Below, piece after piece: positions 25,958 through 34,774 of a stretch of 64,000 bases of DNA. The notes under the pieces are model-generated. The model ran no database searches. It had not been told where the DNA came from and saw only the letters and a list, made by a program, of their open reading frames with translations. Position numbers and translations under genes: made by a program. Origin of the DNA: Halapricum desulfuricans (GTDB lineage: Archaea; Halobacteriota; Halobacteria; Halobacteriales; Haloarculaceae). Each line of letters opens with the position of its first letter. Positions within the stretch are counted from its first letter, which is position 1. The stretch lies in contig NZ_CP064791.1 in the NCBI RefSeq assembly GCF_017094465.1, positions 868,001 to 932,000 on the forward strand, read 5' to 3'.

Positions 25958-26460
25958 GAGTCGCCGTCACCGGGACGCCCGGGACCGGGAAGACGACCGC
26001 GACGGAGTTGCTTGCGTCGGATTTCGAGGTGGTGCACCTCAACGAGGTCATCCGCGAGCAGGAACTGACGACGGGCCACGACGACGAGCGTGACACCCTG
26101 GTCGCCGATCTGGACGCCGTCGAGTCGTGGCTCGGCGATCGCGAGGACGTCGTCGTCGAGTCCCACCTGGCTCACGAGTTCGACGCCGACAGGGTGGTCG
26201 TCCTGCGGTGTGCACCCGACGTGATCGAGCGTCGGCTTCGCGAGCGTGGCGAGTCCGCGGAGTCGGCCCGGGAAAACGCCGAGAGCGAAGCGCTGGACGT
26301 CATCCTGGGCCACGCGGTCCAGAACCACGGTGAGGACAGCGTCTACGAGATCGAAACGACCGATCGCTCGCCCGAGTCGGTTGCGGCGGCGATCGAGGCC
26401 GTGATCGCCGGCGAGCGCGAACCGAGTGCCGGCACCGTCGATTACACCGACTACCTATGA
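25954..26460 (+). CDS. Adenylate kinase-like (Fap7/hCINAP type) P-loop kinase
   Basis: A 168-residue NMP-kinase-fold protein starting at a GTG that overlaps the hisC stop. The P-loop is GTPGTGKTT at residues 6-14; VVVESHLAHEF and VVVLRCAPDVIERRLRERG are typical of archaeal AK6/Fap7 proteins. In eukaryotes and archaea Fap7 assists small-subunit ribosome maturation by acting with uS11, and also has adenylate-kinase activity. It is followed with ATGA overlap by the phosphatidyltransferase gene. Confidence 0.88.
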   Translation: MRVAVTGTPGTGKTTATELLASDFEVVHLNEVIREQELTTGHDDERDTLVADLDAVESWLGDREDVVVESHLAHEFDADRVVVLRCAPDVIERRLRERGESAESARENAESEALDVILGHAVQNHGEDSVYEIETTDRSPESVAAAIEAVIAGEREPSAGTVDYTDYL

Positions 26461-27065
26461 CGCTCGACAAATACCGATCGCTCGCGGATCGCGTATTGAA
26501 CCCGTTCGTCACCCTCGCCGCAAAACTCGGCCTGACGCCCAACGGCGTGAGCGTGCTTGCAATCGTCGTCGCCGCCGCGGCCGCGGGAGCGTTCTATCTC
26601 GGCGGCGAGCAGCCGATCTTCTACGGTGTGGGTGCCCTGCTCGTGTTCCTCAACGGCGGGCTCGATCTGATCGACGGCGCGCTCGCCCGTCGGCTCGAGA
26701 TGGCCTCCGAAGCCGGAGATCTGCTCGATCACGTCCTCGATCGCTACGCCGACATCATCATTCTCGTCGGGCTCGCGGCGGGGATCGGCCGGTACGACAT
26801 CGGCCTCGCCGCGGTGACCGGTGTCCTGATGACCTCGTATCTCGGGACCCAGGCCCAGGCGGTCGGGCTGGATCGCGTGTACGGTGGACTGCTCGGTCGT
26901 GCCGATCGGCTCGTGCTGATCAGTATCGTCGGAGCGATCGCGGTGGTCGTAACCGAACCGATCCAGGGGTTCACCGTCGTCGGCTGGTTGCTGATCGTCT
27001 TCGCCGTCGTGGGCCATCTCACCGCGCTCCAGCGGTTCTACTACGCGATGGGCGACCTTCGGTGA
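26457..27065 (+). CDS. CDP-alcohol phosphatidyltransferase family protein
   Basis: A 202-residue integral membrane enzyme with about six helices. The family motif D-G-x2-A-R-x8-G-x3-D-x3-D is complete in DGALARRLEMASEAGDLLDHVLD near residue 73. It transfers a phosphoalcohol to CDP-activated archaeal lipid. The acceptor (inositol phosphate, glycerol or serine) cannot be read from the sequence. Its start overlaps the stop of the AK6-like gene, giving a three-gene operon with hisC. Confidence 0.9.
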   Translation: MTLDKYRSLADRVLNPFVTLAAKLGLTPNGVSVLAIVVAAAAAGAFYLGGEQPIFYGVGALLVFLNGGLDLIDGALARRLEMASEAGDLLDHVLDRYADIIILVGLAAGIGRYDIGLAAVTGVLMTSYLGTQAQAVGLDRVYGGLLGRADRLVLISIVGAIAVVVTEPIQGFTVVGWLLIVFAVVGHLTALQRFYYAMGDLR

Positions 27066-27130
27066 TCGGCGCTTGACCCCGTTGTCGGTAACGGGAGCCT
27101 TTATCAACGGCGGGCCAGTAGCCGTCGAGT

Positions 27131-27844
27131 ATGCACGATCCACAGGCGGGGCCGGAGTTGCCCCACTCCACCGGAGGCCGGCGGATGGAATCGGCCTTCG
27201 ATCCCGAACTGGGCTCGCTCCCCAGCGGCGAGCGCGACGAGGACGCCGTCAACAAGACCGGGACGACGACCATCGGTATCGCGACTGCGGACGGCGTCGT
27301 CGTCGCGACCGATCGGCGGGCCAGCCTCGGCGGCCGGTTCGTCTCGAACAAGGACGTCCAGAAAGTCGAGCAGATCCACCCGACCGCCGCGCTCACGCTC
27401 GTCGGCAGCGTCGGCGGCGCACAGTCGTTCATCCGGACGCTACGCGCGGAGGTCAACCTCTACGAGACGCGCCGCGGGAAGGGTATGAGCATGCAGGCAC
27501 TCTCGACGCTGGCGGGCAACTTCGCTCGCGGCGGGCCGTTCCTGGCGATCAACCCGATCCTGGGCGGTATCGACGAGGAGGGGAGCCACGTCTACAGCAT
27601 CGACCCCGCCGGCGGCGTTATGGAGGACGACTACACCGTTACGGGATCCGGATTGACTGTCGCATACGGGACCCTCGAGGACCGGTACGAACCGGACATG
27701 AGCATCGAGCAGGCCACCGAGGTCGCCGCCGTCTCGATCGAGGCGGCCGCCGAGCGCGACACCGGATCGGGCAACGGGCTCTGTGTCGCCGAAGTCACCG
27801 AGGACGGTGTCGATATCACGACCTACGACGACTACGACATCTAG
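27131..27844 (+). CDS. psmB: Proteasome beta subunit
   Basis: A 237-residue 20S proteasome beta subunit with a propeptide of 44 residues. Autocleavage before T45 in KTG-TTTIGIATADGV exposes the catalytic threonine. K78-region YVSNKDVQKVEQIH-type sequence (here FVSNKDVQKVEQIH) and the later RDTGSGNGLCVAEV complete the Ntn-hydrolase site. It assembles with alpha subunits and the PAN ATPases to degrade unfolded proteins in the cytosol. The acidic propeptide is of the usual haloarchaeal length. Confidence 0.95.
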   Translation: MHDPQAGPELPHSTGGRRMESAFDPELGSLPSGERDEDAVNKTGTTTIGIATADGVVVATDRRASLGGRFVSNKDVQKVEQIHPTAALTLVGSVGGAQSFIRTLRAEVNLYETRRGKGMSMQALSTLAGNFARGGPFLAINPILGGIDEEGSHVYSIDPAGGVMEDDYTVTGSGLTVAYGTLEDRYEPDMSIEQATEVAAVSIEAAAERDTGSGNGLCVAEVTEDGVDITTYDDYDI

Positions 27845-27952
27845 GATCCACGACGTGCGACAGCAGCGCGTACGACCGTTTTGTAGTTGATTGTGTCTCT
27901 CCAGTCGCGCTCCAGCCGATAGCCTATTTGTGTCTCCGAAGTAACGCCGGAT

Positions 27953-29317
27953 ATGGGTCTGTTCGGAACGGCCGGGATACGAGGTTCCGTCGAGGAGACT
28001 GTCACGCCTGAACTCGCGCTGTCGGTCGGTCGTGCGGTCGGCCGCGAGGCGGACACTGTTGTCGTCGGACGGGACGGCCGCCAGTCCGGTGTCGCGCTGG
28101 CTGCGGCTGTCGAGGCCGGCCTGGAGAGTGCCGGCGCTCGGGTCGTCCGACTCGGGCAGGTACCGACGCCGGCGCTGGCGTGGGCATCACGCGGCCGGTA
28201 CGGTATCATGTTGACGGCGAGCCACAACCCGCCGGCGGACAACGGGATCAAGCTGTTCGTCGACGGCGTCGAGTTCGACGGCGACGCCGAGGACCGGATC
28301 GAGCGACGCGTCGAGAGTGGCCTCGAGCCGGCACCCTGGGACGAGTGGGGGACCGTCGAACGCGCGGACGTGTTAGGGACGTACAGAGGGACGATCGCCG
28401 ACTACGCCGATGGCCACGGCGAGCCGCTGGATGGCCTCACCGTCGCGATAGACTGTGGCAACGGGATGGCGTCGCTGGCGACGCCGCAGGTCCTCCAGGA
28501 ACTCGGCGGCGACGTGCGGGCGCTCAACGCCAACGTCGACAGCCACTTCGACGCCCGTGGCAGCAAACCCACGCCGGAGACGCTGACCGGATTGCGCTCG
28601 TTCGTCGCGGACAACCCGGACGTCGATCTGGGGATCGGCCACGACGGTGACGCCGACCGGATCGTCATCGTCGACAGCGACGGCGGGATCGTCCACGAGG
28701 ACACCGTGCTGGCGATCCTGGCCGAACACTACACGCGTGCCAGCGACGCGGCCGACCCGGTCGTCCTGACGACGCCCAACGCGTCCGGCCGGATCGACGA
28801 ACGGGTCGAAGCCGTCGGCGGTCGCGTCGAGCGAACCGGTCTCGGTGTGCTTCACGAGGGCATCGCGGCGATCCGGGCCGACGCCAGCGAGGACACGGAG
28901 ATCGTCTTCGCCGCCGAACCCTGGAAACACATCCATCCCACGTTGGGCGGGTGGATCGACGGCGTTGCCAGCGCGGCGGTGTTCGCCCGTCTCGTCGCCA
29001 ACGTCGGCCTCGACGCGCTGCGGCAGCCGGTGACCGACCGGCCCTACCGCAAGGATCCCGTGCGCTGTCCGGACGAGCACAAGTCGGCAGCGATGGATGC
29101 CCTCGAAACGCAGTTGCCCGAGGCGTTCCCCGACGCCGAGGTGTCCCTGGAGCACGGCGTGCGTCTGTCATTCCCTGACGGGTCCTGGACGCTCGTCCGG
29201 CCGAGCGGGACCGAACCGTACGTCCGCGTCTACGTCGAGAGCGAGGACGTCGAGGCGATGCTCGCGGACGTCCAATCGGTCGTCGCAGACGCTGTCGAAG
29301 ACGTGCGAGGCCCGTGA
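27953..29317 (+). CDS. Phosphoglucosamine mutase / phosphomannomutase family enzyme
   Basis: A 454-residue alpha-D-phosphohexomutase. FGTAGIRG is near the N-terminus, the phosphoserine loop is TASHNPPADNG near residue 90, the metal loop is GHDGDADRIVI, the sugar-binding loop is FAAEPWKHIHP, and the phosphate-binding loop is RPSGTEPYVRVY. It interconverts hexose or hexosamine 1- and 6-phosphates for S-layer glycan and other sugar-nucleotide synthesis. The GEPSGH-like loop reads AAEPWKH, as in archaeal GlmM-type proteins, but the exact sugar is not certain. Confidence 0.9.
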   Translation: MGLFGTAGIRGSVEETVTPELALSVGRAVGREADTVVVGRDGRQSGVALAAAVEAGLESAGARVVRLGQVPTPALAWASRGRYGIMLTASHNPPADNGIKLFVDGVEFDGDAEDRIERRVESGLEPAPWDEWGTVERADVLGTYRGTIADYADGHGEPLDGLTVAIDCGNGMASLATPQVLQELGGDVRALNANVDSHFDARGSKPTPETLTGLRSFVADNPDVDLGIGHDGDADRIVIVDSDGGIVHEDTVLAILAEHYTRASDAADPVVLTTPNASGRIDERVEAVGGRVERTGLGVLHEGIAAIRADASEDTEIVFAAEPWKHIHPTLGGWIDGVASAAVFARLVANVGLDALRQPVTDRPYRKDPVRCPDEHKSAAMDALETQLPEAFPDAEVSLEHGVRLSFPDGSWTLVRPSGTEPYVRVYVESEDVEAMLADVQSVVADAVEDVRGP

Positions 29318-29319
29318 GA

Positions 29320-30078
29320 TCACACGAACTGGTCGAGAGCATCCGTTACGGCTTCGATGTCGTCGATGTGGTCGGGATCGAAGCGCATCGCTGATCGGTA
29401 CCAGTCGCTGCGCGTGATCGCAAGTTCGCCCTCAGTGTGCTCGTACCCATCGATCGTCTCCCATTCGTGTAGCGTCGCCTGCAGGAAAATCCCCTCGTCG
29501 GTGATCTCGGCGGACTGTTTCTGGTCAGTGAACAGGTTGAGCCACACCGGGAGCATAGCGGGCAGCCAGACGAACGCCGTCAGATCAGTCTCACCGCCGA
29601 TCACGACGATACTGGCGATGGCAACGGCGACCACTACGAAGAGGGCGCTGACGGCGTATTTCGCCTGTCTTCGCACTTTTGCGGGCGGTCCAGCTTCGAA
29701 GGAAACGAGCGTCGTCAGTTCCTCCTGTAGTCGGTTCTGTCGAATTTCGTGGCCGAGCAGGAGCGCGACGAGCCATACGAGGGCAGCGACCGATCCGAAA
29801 AACCACGGGCTGACGAACAGTGAAACGGCCGACTCAGCGCGTGTAATGGCTGGAACGAGCCACGCCAGCGGGAGCAGGAAGCCAGCGATACCGCGGGGCG
29901 CCGTGTGGACGAACTGCTCGGGTTCTCGGATGTCAGTCGCGACCAGTCCGACGACTGCACCGACGCCGCCGCCAGCCACGAACAGCGCCCACTCGTTGCC
30001 TGGGAGCACCGATCCGATGGGACCGACCAACAGCGTCGCGTACAGTATCAGTGTCGCTCGGAGGGCAAACCGTCGCAT
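29320..30078 (-). CDS. Haloarchaeal membrane protein with a C-terminal PH-like domain
   Basis: A 252-residue protein with about six hydrophobic segments and a soluble C-terminus, ITDEGIFLQATLHEWETIDGYEHTEGELAITRSDWYRSAMRFD, which resembles DUF5673/bacterial-PH-type domains. These often follow membrane helices and may sense or stabilise the membrane. It is divergent from cytidine deaminase and convergent with the phosphohexomutase (2-bp gap). Function unknown. Confidence 0.7.
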   Translation of the reverse strand: MRRFALRATLILYATLLVGPIGSVLPGNEWALFVAGGGVGAVVGLVATDIREPEQFVHTAPRGIAGFLLPLAWLVPAITRAESAVSLFVSPWFFGSVAALVWLVALLLGHEIRQNRLQEELTTLVSFEAGPPAKVRRQAKYAVSALFVVVAVAIASIVVIGGETDLTAFVWLPAMLPVWLNLFTDQKQSAEITDEGIFLQATLHEWETIDGYEHTEGELAITRSDWYRSAMRFDPDHIDDIEAVTDALDQFV

Positions 30079-30156
30079 CGTGCAGCCCTGACGGACTGTC
30101 CGGACGAAAAGCTATCGGGACCCAGCCTATTTCCCGCTTCGCTCGGACTGGTCGCT

Positions 30157-30522
30157 ATGGACAACCTCACCGAACGCGCTCGCGAGGCGGCGTCTTCCTC
30201 GTATACGCCATATTCTGAATATCCGGTCGGCGCAGCCATCCGAACGGCTGACAGCACCGTGTTCACCGGGTGTAACGTCGAGAACGAAAACTACACGAAT
30301 AGCGTTCACGCCGAGGCGCTGGCGATCAGCAACGCCGTCCAGGCCGGCCACCGAGAGTTCGACGCGGTCGCCGTCTCCTCGGGCGAGCGCGACGGCGTCA
30401 CGCCCTGTGGGACGTGTCGTCAAACCCTCGCGGAGTTCTGCGGGGACGACTTGGAGATTCACTGTGACGAAGGCGAGACGACCGCCACGTACACGCTGGG
30501 CGAACTGCTCCCGGAGCGTTGA
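30157..30522 (+). CDS. cdd: Cytidine deaminase
   Basis: A 121-residue homotetramer-type cytidine deaminase for pyrimidine salvage. Zinc and catalysis residues are H51-A-E53 (SVHAEALAI) and C84, C87 (TPCGTCRQ). The substrate-binding FTGCNVENENY precedes them. The ATG at MDNLTERARE is supported by length and by the N-terminal helix of the family. The longer upstream frame is an artefact. Confidence 0.93.
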   Translation: MDNLTERAREAASSSYTPYSEYPVGAAIRTADSTVFTGCNVENENYTNSVHAEALAISNAVQAGHREFDAVAVSSGERDGVTPCGTCRQTLAEFCGDDLEIHCDEGETTATYTLGELLPER

Positions 30523-30532
30523 CCGACCAGCG

Positions 30533-30712
30533 TCACTCGCCCTTGCTTTCGCCGTGTGGTCCGGGAGGGCCTTCGAACCCGGTTTCCATCATTTCACATT
30601 CCCCATTTTGGTTGATCCGAAGCCGTCCCTGGTACCCGCACGTCCCGTTGTTGTTGTACTTGCAGCGCGTGCAGCGACATTCCAGATCCTTACCCGAACC
30701 TGTGAACGACAT
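30533..30712 (-). CDS. 59-residue Cys-rich protein (DUF1540-like)
   Basis: This short gene sits tail-to-tail with cytidine deaminase. It has ECRCTRCKYNNNGTCGYQG, then RLRINQNGECEMM, matching the CxVxxCxYNxxxxCxAxxIxI pattern of DUF1540-type zinc-binding proteins. The tail is Gly/Pro-rich (GFEGPPGPHGESKGE). DUF1540 proteins are small and of unknown function. The minus-strand frame is uninterrupted with a normal ATG and TGA. Confidence 0.75.
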   Translation of the reverse strand: MSFTGSGKDLECRCTRCKYNNNGTCGYQGRLRINQNGECEMMETGFEGPPGPHGESKGE

Positions 30713-30844
30713 ACACGATATTACGGGCGGAGATCCTTGGAAGCGGCGGCGACTGTAGAATGGTGGCCCCCACCCTACTGACTATGTATGGCTACGAAAG
30801 CGCGATCTGAGAACTGGCAGCAATTCAGAGTTGCGTAGACCGCC

Positions 30845-31615
30845 TTAGCTATCGGGAACGACCTTTTCTTCGCCGTCGAAGTGCGCGGAGTTGTCCTGTG
30901 GGTCATAGCCCAGCGCCTCGCGGGCGCGCTTGATGGAGTAGTACTTACGGTCGTTGTCGGAGATGCCGTAGACGATCTCGAAGTCGTAGTCGGCCTCCAG
31001 GGCCCGCTGGTGAATGTGTGCACAGTCGGGATAGGAGAGCCACATCGCCTGGCCGCGCTCGTAATCGATCGGTGGATGCCCCTTGGTGAGGTTCCCGATC
31101 CGGATGTTGCAGACGTCGATACCGTAGGTGTCGTGATAATATCGGCCGAGCACCTCGCCCGTCGCTTTCGAGACGCCGTAGAGATTGCCCGGACGGGGTA
31201 GTTCGGTTCCGTCGAGCAAGAATTCGTCGTCCTCGCGGTACATCTCGGGCGTGCGCTGGTCGGTCTCGAAGGCGCCGACGGCGTGGTTCGAGGAGGCGTA
31301 GACGAACTTCTCGACACCCTCGTCGACAGCGGCCTCGTAGATCTTCTGGGTGCCGTCGATGTTGTTCTCCAGGACGCTGTCCCAGGAGGCTTCCGGCCGG
31401 GGGTCGCCGGCGAGGTGGATGATCGCTCCGACGCCCTCGACGGCCGCCCGGACGAGCGCTTCGTCGGTGACGTCGCCGATCATATACTCGTGGTCCGGTT
31501 CCTCGTCCGGCGGGCTATGCAAGAGCAGTCGCCACTCGTATTCTTCGGCGAGTCCGTCGAGGATCGCCTCGCCGACGCGACCGCCAGCACCCGTGAGCAG
31601 AACGGGATCGTCCAT
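30845..31615 (-). CDS. azf: NAD-dependent glucose-6-phosphate dehydrogenase (archaeal zwischenferment type)
   Basis: A 256-residue extended SDR protein. The NAD site is LLTGAGGRVGEAI at residues 6-18 and the catalytic YxxxK is Y146-K150 in NLYGVSKATGE. The overall sequence (LLHSPPDEEPDH, HLAGDPRPEASWDSVLENNIDGT) closely follows the Haloferax volcanii Azf, which oxidises glucose-6-phosphate with NAD+ for the oxidative pentose phosphate pathway, and lacks similarity to bacterial Zwf. Assignment rests on remembered similarity; a UDP-sugar epimerase-like SDR is the alternative. Confidence 0.85.
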   Translation of the reverse strand: MDDPVLLTGAGGRVGEAILDGLAEEYEWRLLLHSPPDEEPDHEYMIGDVTDEALVRAAVEGVGAIIHLAGDPRPEASWDSVLENNIDGTQKIYEAAVDEGVEKFVYASSNHAVGAFETDQRTPEMYREDDEFLLDGTELPRPGNLYGVSKATGEVLGRYYHDTYGIDVCNIRIGNLTKGHPPIDYERGQAMWLSYPDCAHIHQRALEADYDFEIVYGISDNDRKYYSIKRAREALGYDPQDNSAHFDGEEKVVPDS

Positions 31616-31743
31616 CGAGTGTATCTGTGCGACCGGTCAGTAAGTAAGATGCGGTTCGCCCCGCGAACGGCCCCTGTTGGACGATGCCATGCGGTCTCCG
31701 TCGGGTCGAAGCGCGTTTGGCGCTGGCCCGCGAGTGGACAGGT

Positions 31744-32085
31744 ATGCCCACCGACGCCGAGCGGGCCTGCTTCGAGGCCGGGATCAAGTTCGGATCGCTG
31801 TACCACCAGTTCGCCGGCACGCCGATCAGTCCCGCGAGTGCCGACAGCCTCGCGACCGCGATGGAGGAGGCAATCGAGAACCAACCCTACTGTGAGTCCG
31901 TGACAGTCGGCATCCGGATGGGTGAACTCGCGGACGCGATCGAGGCGGGTAGCGCCGATTACACCGAGCTCACTGGGGCGTTTCTGGACGTCGAGCTGAC
32001 GATTGCCTACGAGGGAACGACTGTTATCGCACGAATGGAGATGGAAGACGGGTACCCACTGATGCGGCTCGACGAAGTCAGGTGA
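31744..32085 (+). CDS. mptD: Archaeal dihydroneopterin aldolase (MptD family)
   Basis: A 113-residue protein starting at MPTDAERACFEAGIKFG, with GSLYHQFAGTPISP and ESVTVGIRMGEL typical of the MJ1585/MptD family. This aldolase forms 6-hydroxymethyl-7,8-dihydropterin in the archaeal route to tetrahydrofolate or methanopterin-type cofactors; in haloarchaea it feeds folate synthesis. It is not homologous to bacterial FolB. The upstream in-frame start is rejected because the extension is Arg-rich. Confidence 0.85.
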   Translation: MPTDAERACFEAGIKFGSLYHQFAGTPISPASADSLATAMEEAIENQPYCESVTVGIRMGELADAIEAGSADYTELTGAFLDVELTIAYEGTTVIARMEMEDGYPLMRLDEVR

Positions 32086-32133
32086 AGCGATTGCGGCGGC
32101 CAGTCTTTTGTCCACCGGCTGTGAAGTCGACCT

Positions 32134-33138
32134 ATGATCGACCTTCGGAGTGATACCGTCACGACACCCAGCGACGCAATGCGTGCGGCCGCCGCCGACG
32201 CCGACGTGGGCGACGACGTCTACGGCGAGGACCCGACAGTCAACGAACTCCAGTCTCGCGCGGCCGACCTACTCGGGAAGGAAGCCGCCCTGTACGTCCC
32301 CTCCGGGACGATGGGCAACCAGATCGCCGTCCGAACACATACCGAGCGCGGCCAGGAAGTCCTCCTCGAAGAAGCGTGTCATACCTACAAGTGGGAACTC
32401 GGCGGGATCGCCCAGCACAGCCAGGTCCAGGCCCGCACGCTGGACGGCGGCGAACGCGGCGTGATCGCCCCCGAACAGGTGCGAAACGGCTACGTCCAAG
32501 CCGACGACCACCGGCCCGGGACCGGCCTGCTCGTCCTGGAGAACACGCACAACGCCAAAGGCGGGACTGCAATCGCTCCCGAGCATATTGACGCTGCCGC
32601 CGAGGCCGCCCACGAGCGCGGCGTACCTGTCCACCTCGACGGGGCGCGGCTGTTCAACGCCGCGGCCGCGCTGGACGTGCCGGCCGCCCGGATCGCCCGT
32701 GAGGCCGACTCGGTGATGAGCTGCCTCTCGAAGGGACTCGGGGCGCCAATCGGCTCGATGCTCGCGGGCAGCAGCGACTTCATCGAGCGCGCTCGCCGCG
32801 TTCGCAAGCTCATGGGCGGTGGCATGCGCCAGGCGGGGATCGTCGCCGCGCCGGGGTTACTCGCGCTTGAAAACCGGGACCGACTGCAAGAGGACCACCG
32901 ACGCGCTCGCGAACTCGCGGCTGGTCTCGACGATGTCGAAGGGATGACCGTACCGCAACCGGAGACGAATATCGTACTGGTCGAAACCGACGAACCCGCA
33001 CGGGAAGTCCTGGATCGATTGGGAGAACGGGACGTGATGGGGAGCGCCTTCGGCGAGCATACGATTCGCCTCTGTACCCACTGGGATATCGACGACGAAG
33101 ATATCGAAACGACGGTCGAACGCGCCAGAGGCGTCTAG
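32134..33138 (+). CDS. ltaE: Low-specificity L-threonine aldolase
   Basis: A 334-residue PLP enzyme of fold type I. It begins MIDLRSDTVTTPSDAMR, the hallmark of threonine aldolases, and continues with DDVYGEDPTVNELQ, VPVHLDGARLFNAA (PLP aspartate) and MSCLSKGLGAPIGSML (Schiff-base lysine). It cleaves threonine to glycine and acetaldehyde. It is 48 bp downstream of mptD in the same direction and may share its transcript. Confidence 0.92.
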   Translation: MIDLRSDTVTTPSDAMRAAAADADVGDDVYGEDPTVNELQSRAADLLGKEAALYVPSGTMGNQIAVRTHTERGQEVLLEEACHTYKWELGGIAQHSQVQARTLDGGERGVIAPEQVRNGYVQADDHRPGTGLLVLENTHNAKGGTAIAPEHIDAAAEAAHERGVPVHLDGARLFNAAAALDVPAARIAREADSVMSCLSKGLGAPIGSMLAGSSDFIERARRVRKLMGGGMRQAGIVAAPGLLALENRDRLQEDHRRARELAAGLDDVEGMTVPQPETNIVLVETDEPAREVLDRLGERDVMGSAFGEHTIRLCTHWDIDDEDIETTVERARGV

Positions 33139-33140
33139 AA

Positions 33141-33311
33141 CTACCGGTCGCGTCCGCGACTCTCGTCGAGCCCCTCTTGAAAGCCGGTCACGGTCCGACG
33201 TACGAACAGGTAGATGTAGAACACGAACCCGAGCATGACCACGACGAGGCCGATCAGGACCGGGTCGATTTCGATGCCGAAGACACTGAACAGGGCGATG
33301 GCGAGATTCAT
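33141..33311 (-). CDS. 56-residue single-helix membrane protein
   Basis: A short protein with one long hydrophobic segment (IDPVLIGLVVVMLGFVFYIYLF) followed by a charged tail (RRTVTGFQEGLDESRGRDR). The start at MNLAIALFSVF is preferred to the upstream frame. It resembles small conserved haloarchaeal membrane proteins of unknown function and is tail-to-tail with ltaE. Confidence 0.7.
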   Translation of the reverse strand: MNLAIALFSVFGIEIDPVLIGLVVVMLGFVFYIYLFVRRTVTGFQEGLDESRGRDR

Positions 33312-33380
33312 ACACGTGGGTTCCCGGCCGCGTAAAAAAGGCCTTTCGGGGAGGGGTTCTCCAAACGAAGCTTTCAAGCC

Positions 33381-33398
33381 TGACTAAACGTTCAGTCA
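33381..33398. promoter_or_regulatory. TetR-type 18-bp palindrome at the start of the zinc-ribbon membrane gene
   Basis: TGACTAAACGTTCAGTCA is a near-perfect palindrome (16 of 18 positions symmetrical) ending 4 bp before the ATG. Its TGACTgAACGTTcAGTCA form is typical of TetR-family operators. It would overlap the transcription start of a leaderless mRNA and so repress it. Confidence 0.55.
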
Positions 33399-33402
33399 AT
33401 AC

Positions 33403-33786
33403 ATGACCGAACGTCGTATCGATCTTCGGCCGTGGATCGCGGCACTTCTCGGTTCGATCGTTACCGGGCTCGGTCACCTGTATCTCCGGCGAGTCCGGCG
33501 TGCGGTCGGCTGGCTCGCGGCCGCGGTGCTCGCGGTTTTCATCTGGGCACCTGATCCCATGGGTGCGTCGCTACTGGAGTTCGTGCCGTCGATGGCGGTC
33601 GTCACGCTGAGTGTCCTGGATGCCTTTACGATCGCGTTACTCGAACGGCGGAAGGGGCGAGTCACACGGGACACCGAGACCGTCAACTGTCCCGCTTGCG
33701 GGCGTCCGCTCGATCTCGATCTGGATTTCTGTCCGTGGTGTACGACCCGCTTCGAGCGGTTCGAGGTGCGTGAGGTCGAGGGGTAA
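33403..33786 (+). CDS. Two-to-three-helix membrane protein with C-terminal zinc ribbon
   Basis: A 127-residue protein. The N-terminal LRPWIAALLGSIVTGLGHLYLRR is the TM2/DUF6677-like 'G-LGHLYL' motif, two more hydrophobic segments follow, and the tail has CPACGRPLDLDLDFCPWC, a zinc ribbon facing the cytoplasm. The family is common in haloarchaea without known function. The preceding palindrome suggests regulation by a TetR-type repressor. It is convergent with htpX. Confidence 0.75.
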   Translation: MTERRIDLRPWIAALLGSIVTGLGHLYLRRVRRAVGWLAAAVLAVFIWAPDPMGASLLEFVPSMAVVTLSVLDAFTIALLERRKGRVTRDTETVNCPACGRPLDLDLDFCPWCTTRFERFEVREVEG

Positions 33787-33789
33787 TCC

Positions 33790-34626
33790 TCAGGACCGGA
33801 GCTTCTGGATACGTTTCTCCGTCGGCGGGTGCGTCGAGACGAGTTTCGAGAGGAGACTTCTCGATTCGCTGAAAATACAGAGCGCGCTGGCCTCCTCACT
33901 GACCCGGGATCGGCTGTGATCCGCGTTGCTGATCTTCTCCAGTGCGCGTGCGAGCGGTTCGCCACGACCGATGGCACCGGCCGCATCGCTGTCGGCGACG
34001 TACTCCCGATACCGGGAGATCGCCAGCACGAACAGCATCACGAGGAACTGGACGATGTTACCCACGATGATCCCCAGAAAGAGGTCGGCGATGTCGTTGT
34101 CGCCGAGGAAGATCACGGCAAACTGTGCGACGAGGCCAACGATCGTAGCGATCCCCTGGCCGATGACCATCGTCACCACGTCCCGGTTGCGGATATGCGC
34201 GAGCTCGTGTGCGAGCACACCTTCCAACTCGTCGTGATCGAGCACCTGGATGAGCTGGCTGGAGACGACCACGACGCCGGCCCCCTTGCGACCGACTGCG
34301 AAGGCGTTGGGGACGCCCATGTCAGCGATCATCAGGCGCGGCTTGTCGATGCCCATGTCGTCGCTCAGGCGCTCGACCGAGCGATGGATCTCCCGGAAGC
34401 GGCGATCGTCTTCGGGCATGTCCTGGGCGTTGACGCTTCGTAGGGCGCCCCATTTGCCGACCTTGTACTGGACGCCGATCAGCAGGACGCTCCCCGCGAG
34501 TACGAGCGCGAGGACCGCCGTCGATCCACCAAACGCCGCATAGAGCGCGGCAGCGATGACTGCGTAGAACCCGAACAGGATCGATCCGACGATCGCCATT
34601 CGGAGCTTGAGACCAACGTGTCGCAT
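33790..34626 (-). CDS. htpX: HtpX family membrane zinc metalloprotease
   Basis: A 278-residue M48 protease with two N-terminal helices and two further helices flanking the active domain. The zinc site is H140-E-L-A-H144 (GVLAHELAHIRNRD), and the third ligand lies in YVADSDAAGAIGRG. HtpX degrades misfolded membrane proteins together with other quality-control proteases. Length and motif order are normal. Confidence 0.92.
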   Translation of the reverse strand: MRHVGLKLRMAIVGSILFGFYAVIAAALYAAFGGSTAVLALVLAGSVLLIGVQYKVGKWGALRSVNAQDMPEDDRRFREIHRSVERLSDDMGIDKPRLMIADMGVPNAFAVGRKGAGVVVVSSQLIQVLDHDELEGVLAHELAHIRNRDVVTMVIGQGIATIVGLVAQFAVIFLGDNDIADLFLGIIVGNIVQFLVMLFVLAISRYREYVADSDAAGAIGRGEPLARALEKISNADHSRSRVSEEASALCIFSESRSLLSKLVSTHPPTEKRIQKLRS

Positions 34627-34774
34627 GTGTATCCGGTTGTTGCCCGTCGAGACCTATAAGCTTCCTGTCGCGCCGTGCAGACACGATGCTACCGTGACAC
34701 GTTCGTGTGATACTACCCCGTGGTACAGCGTTACATTGATAAGCGAGAACGGATAAGTTCGAGTGTGGTTCACA

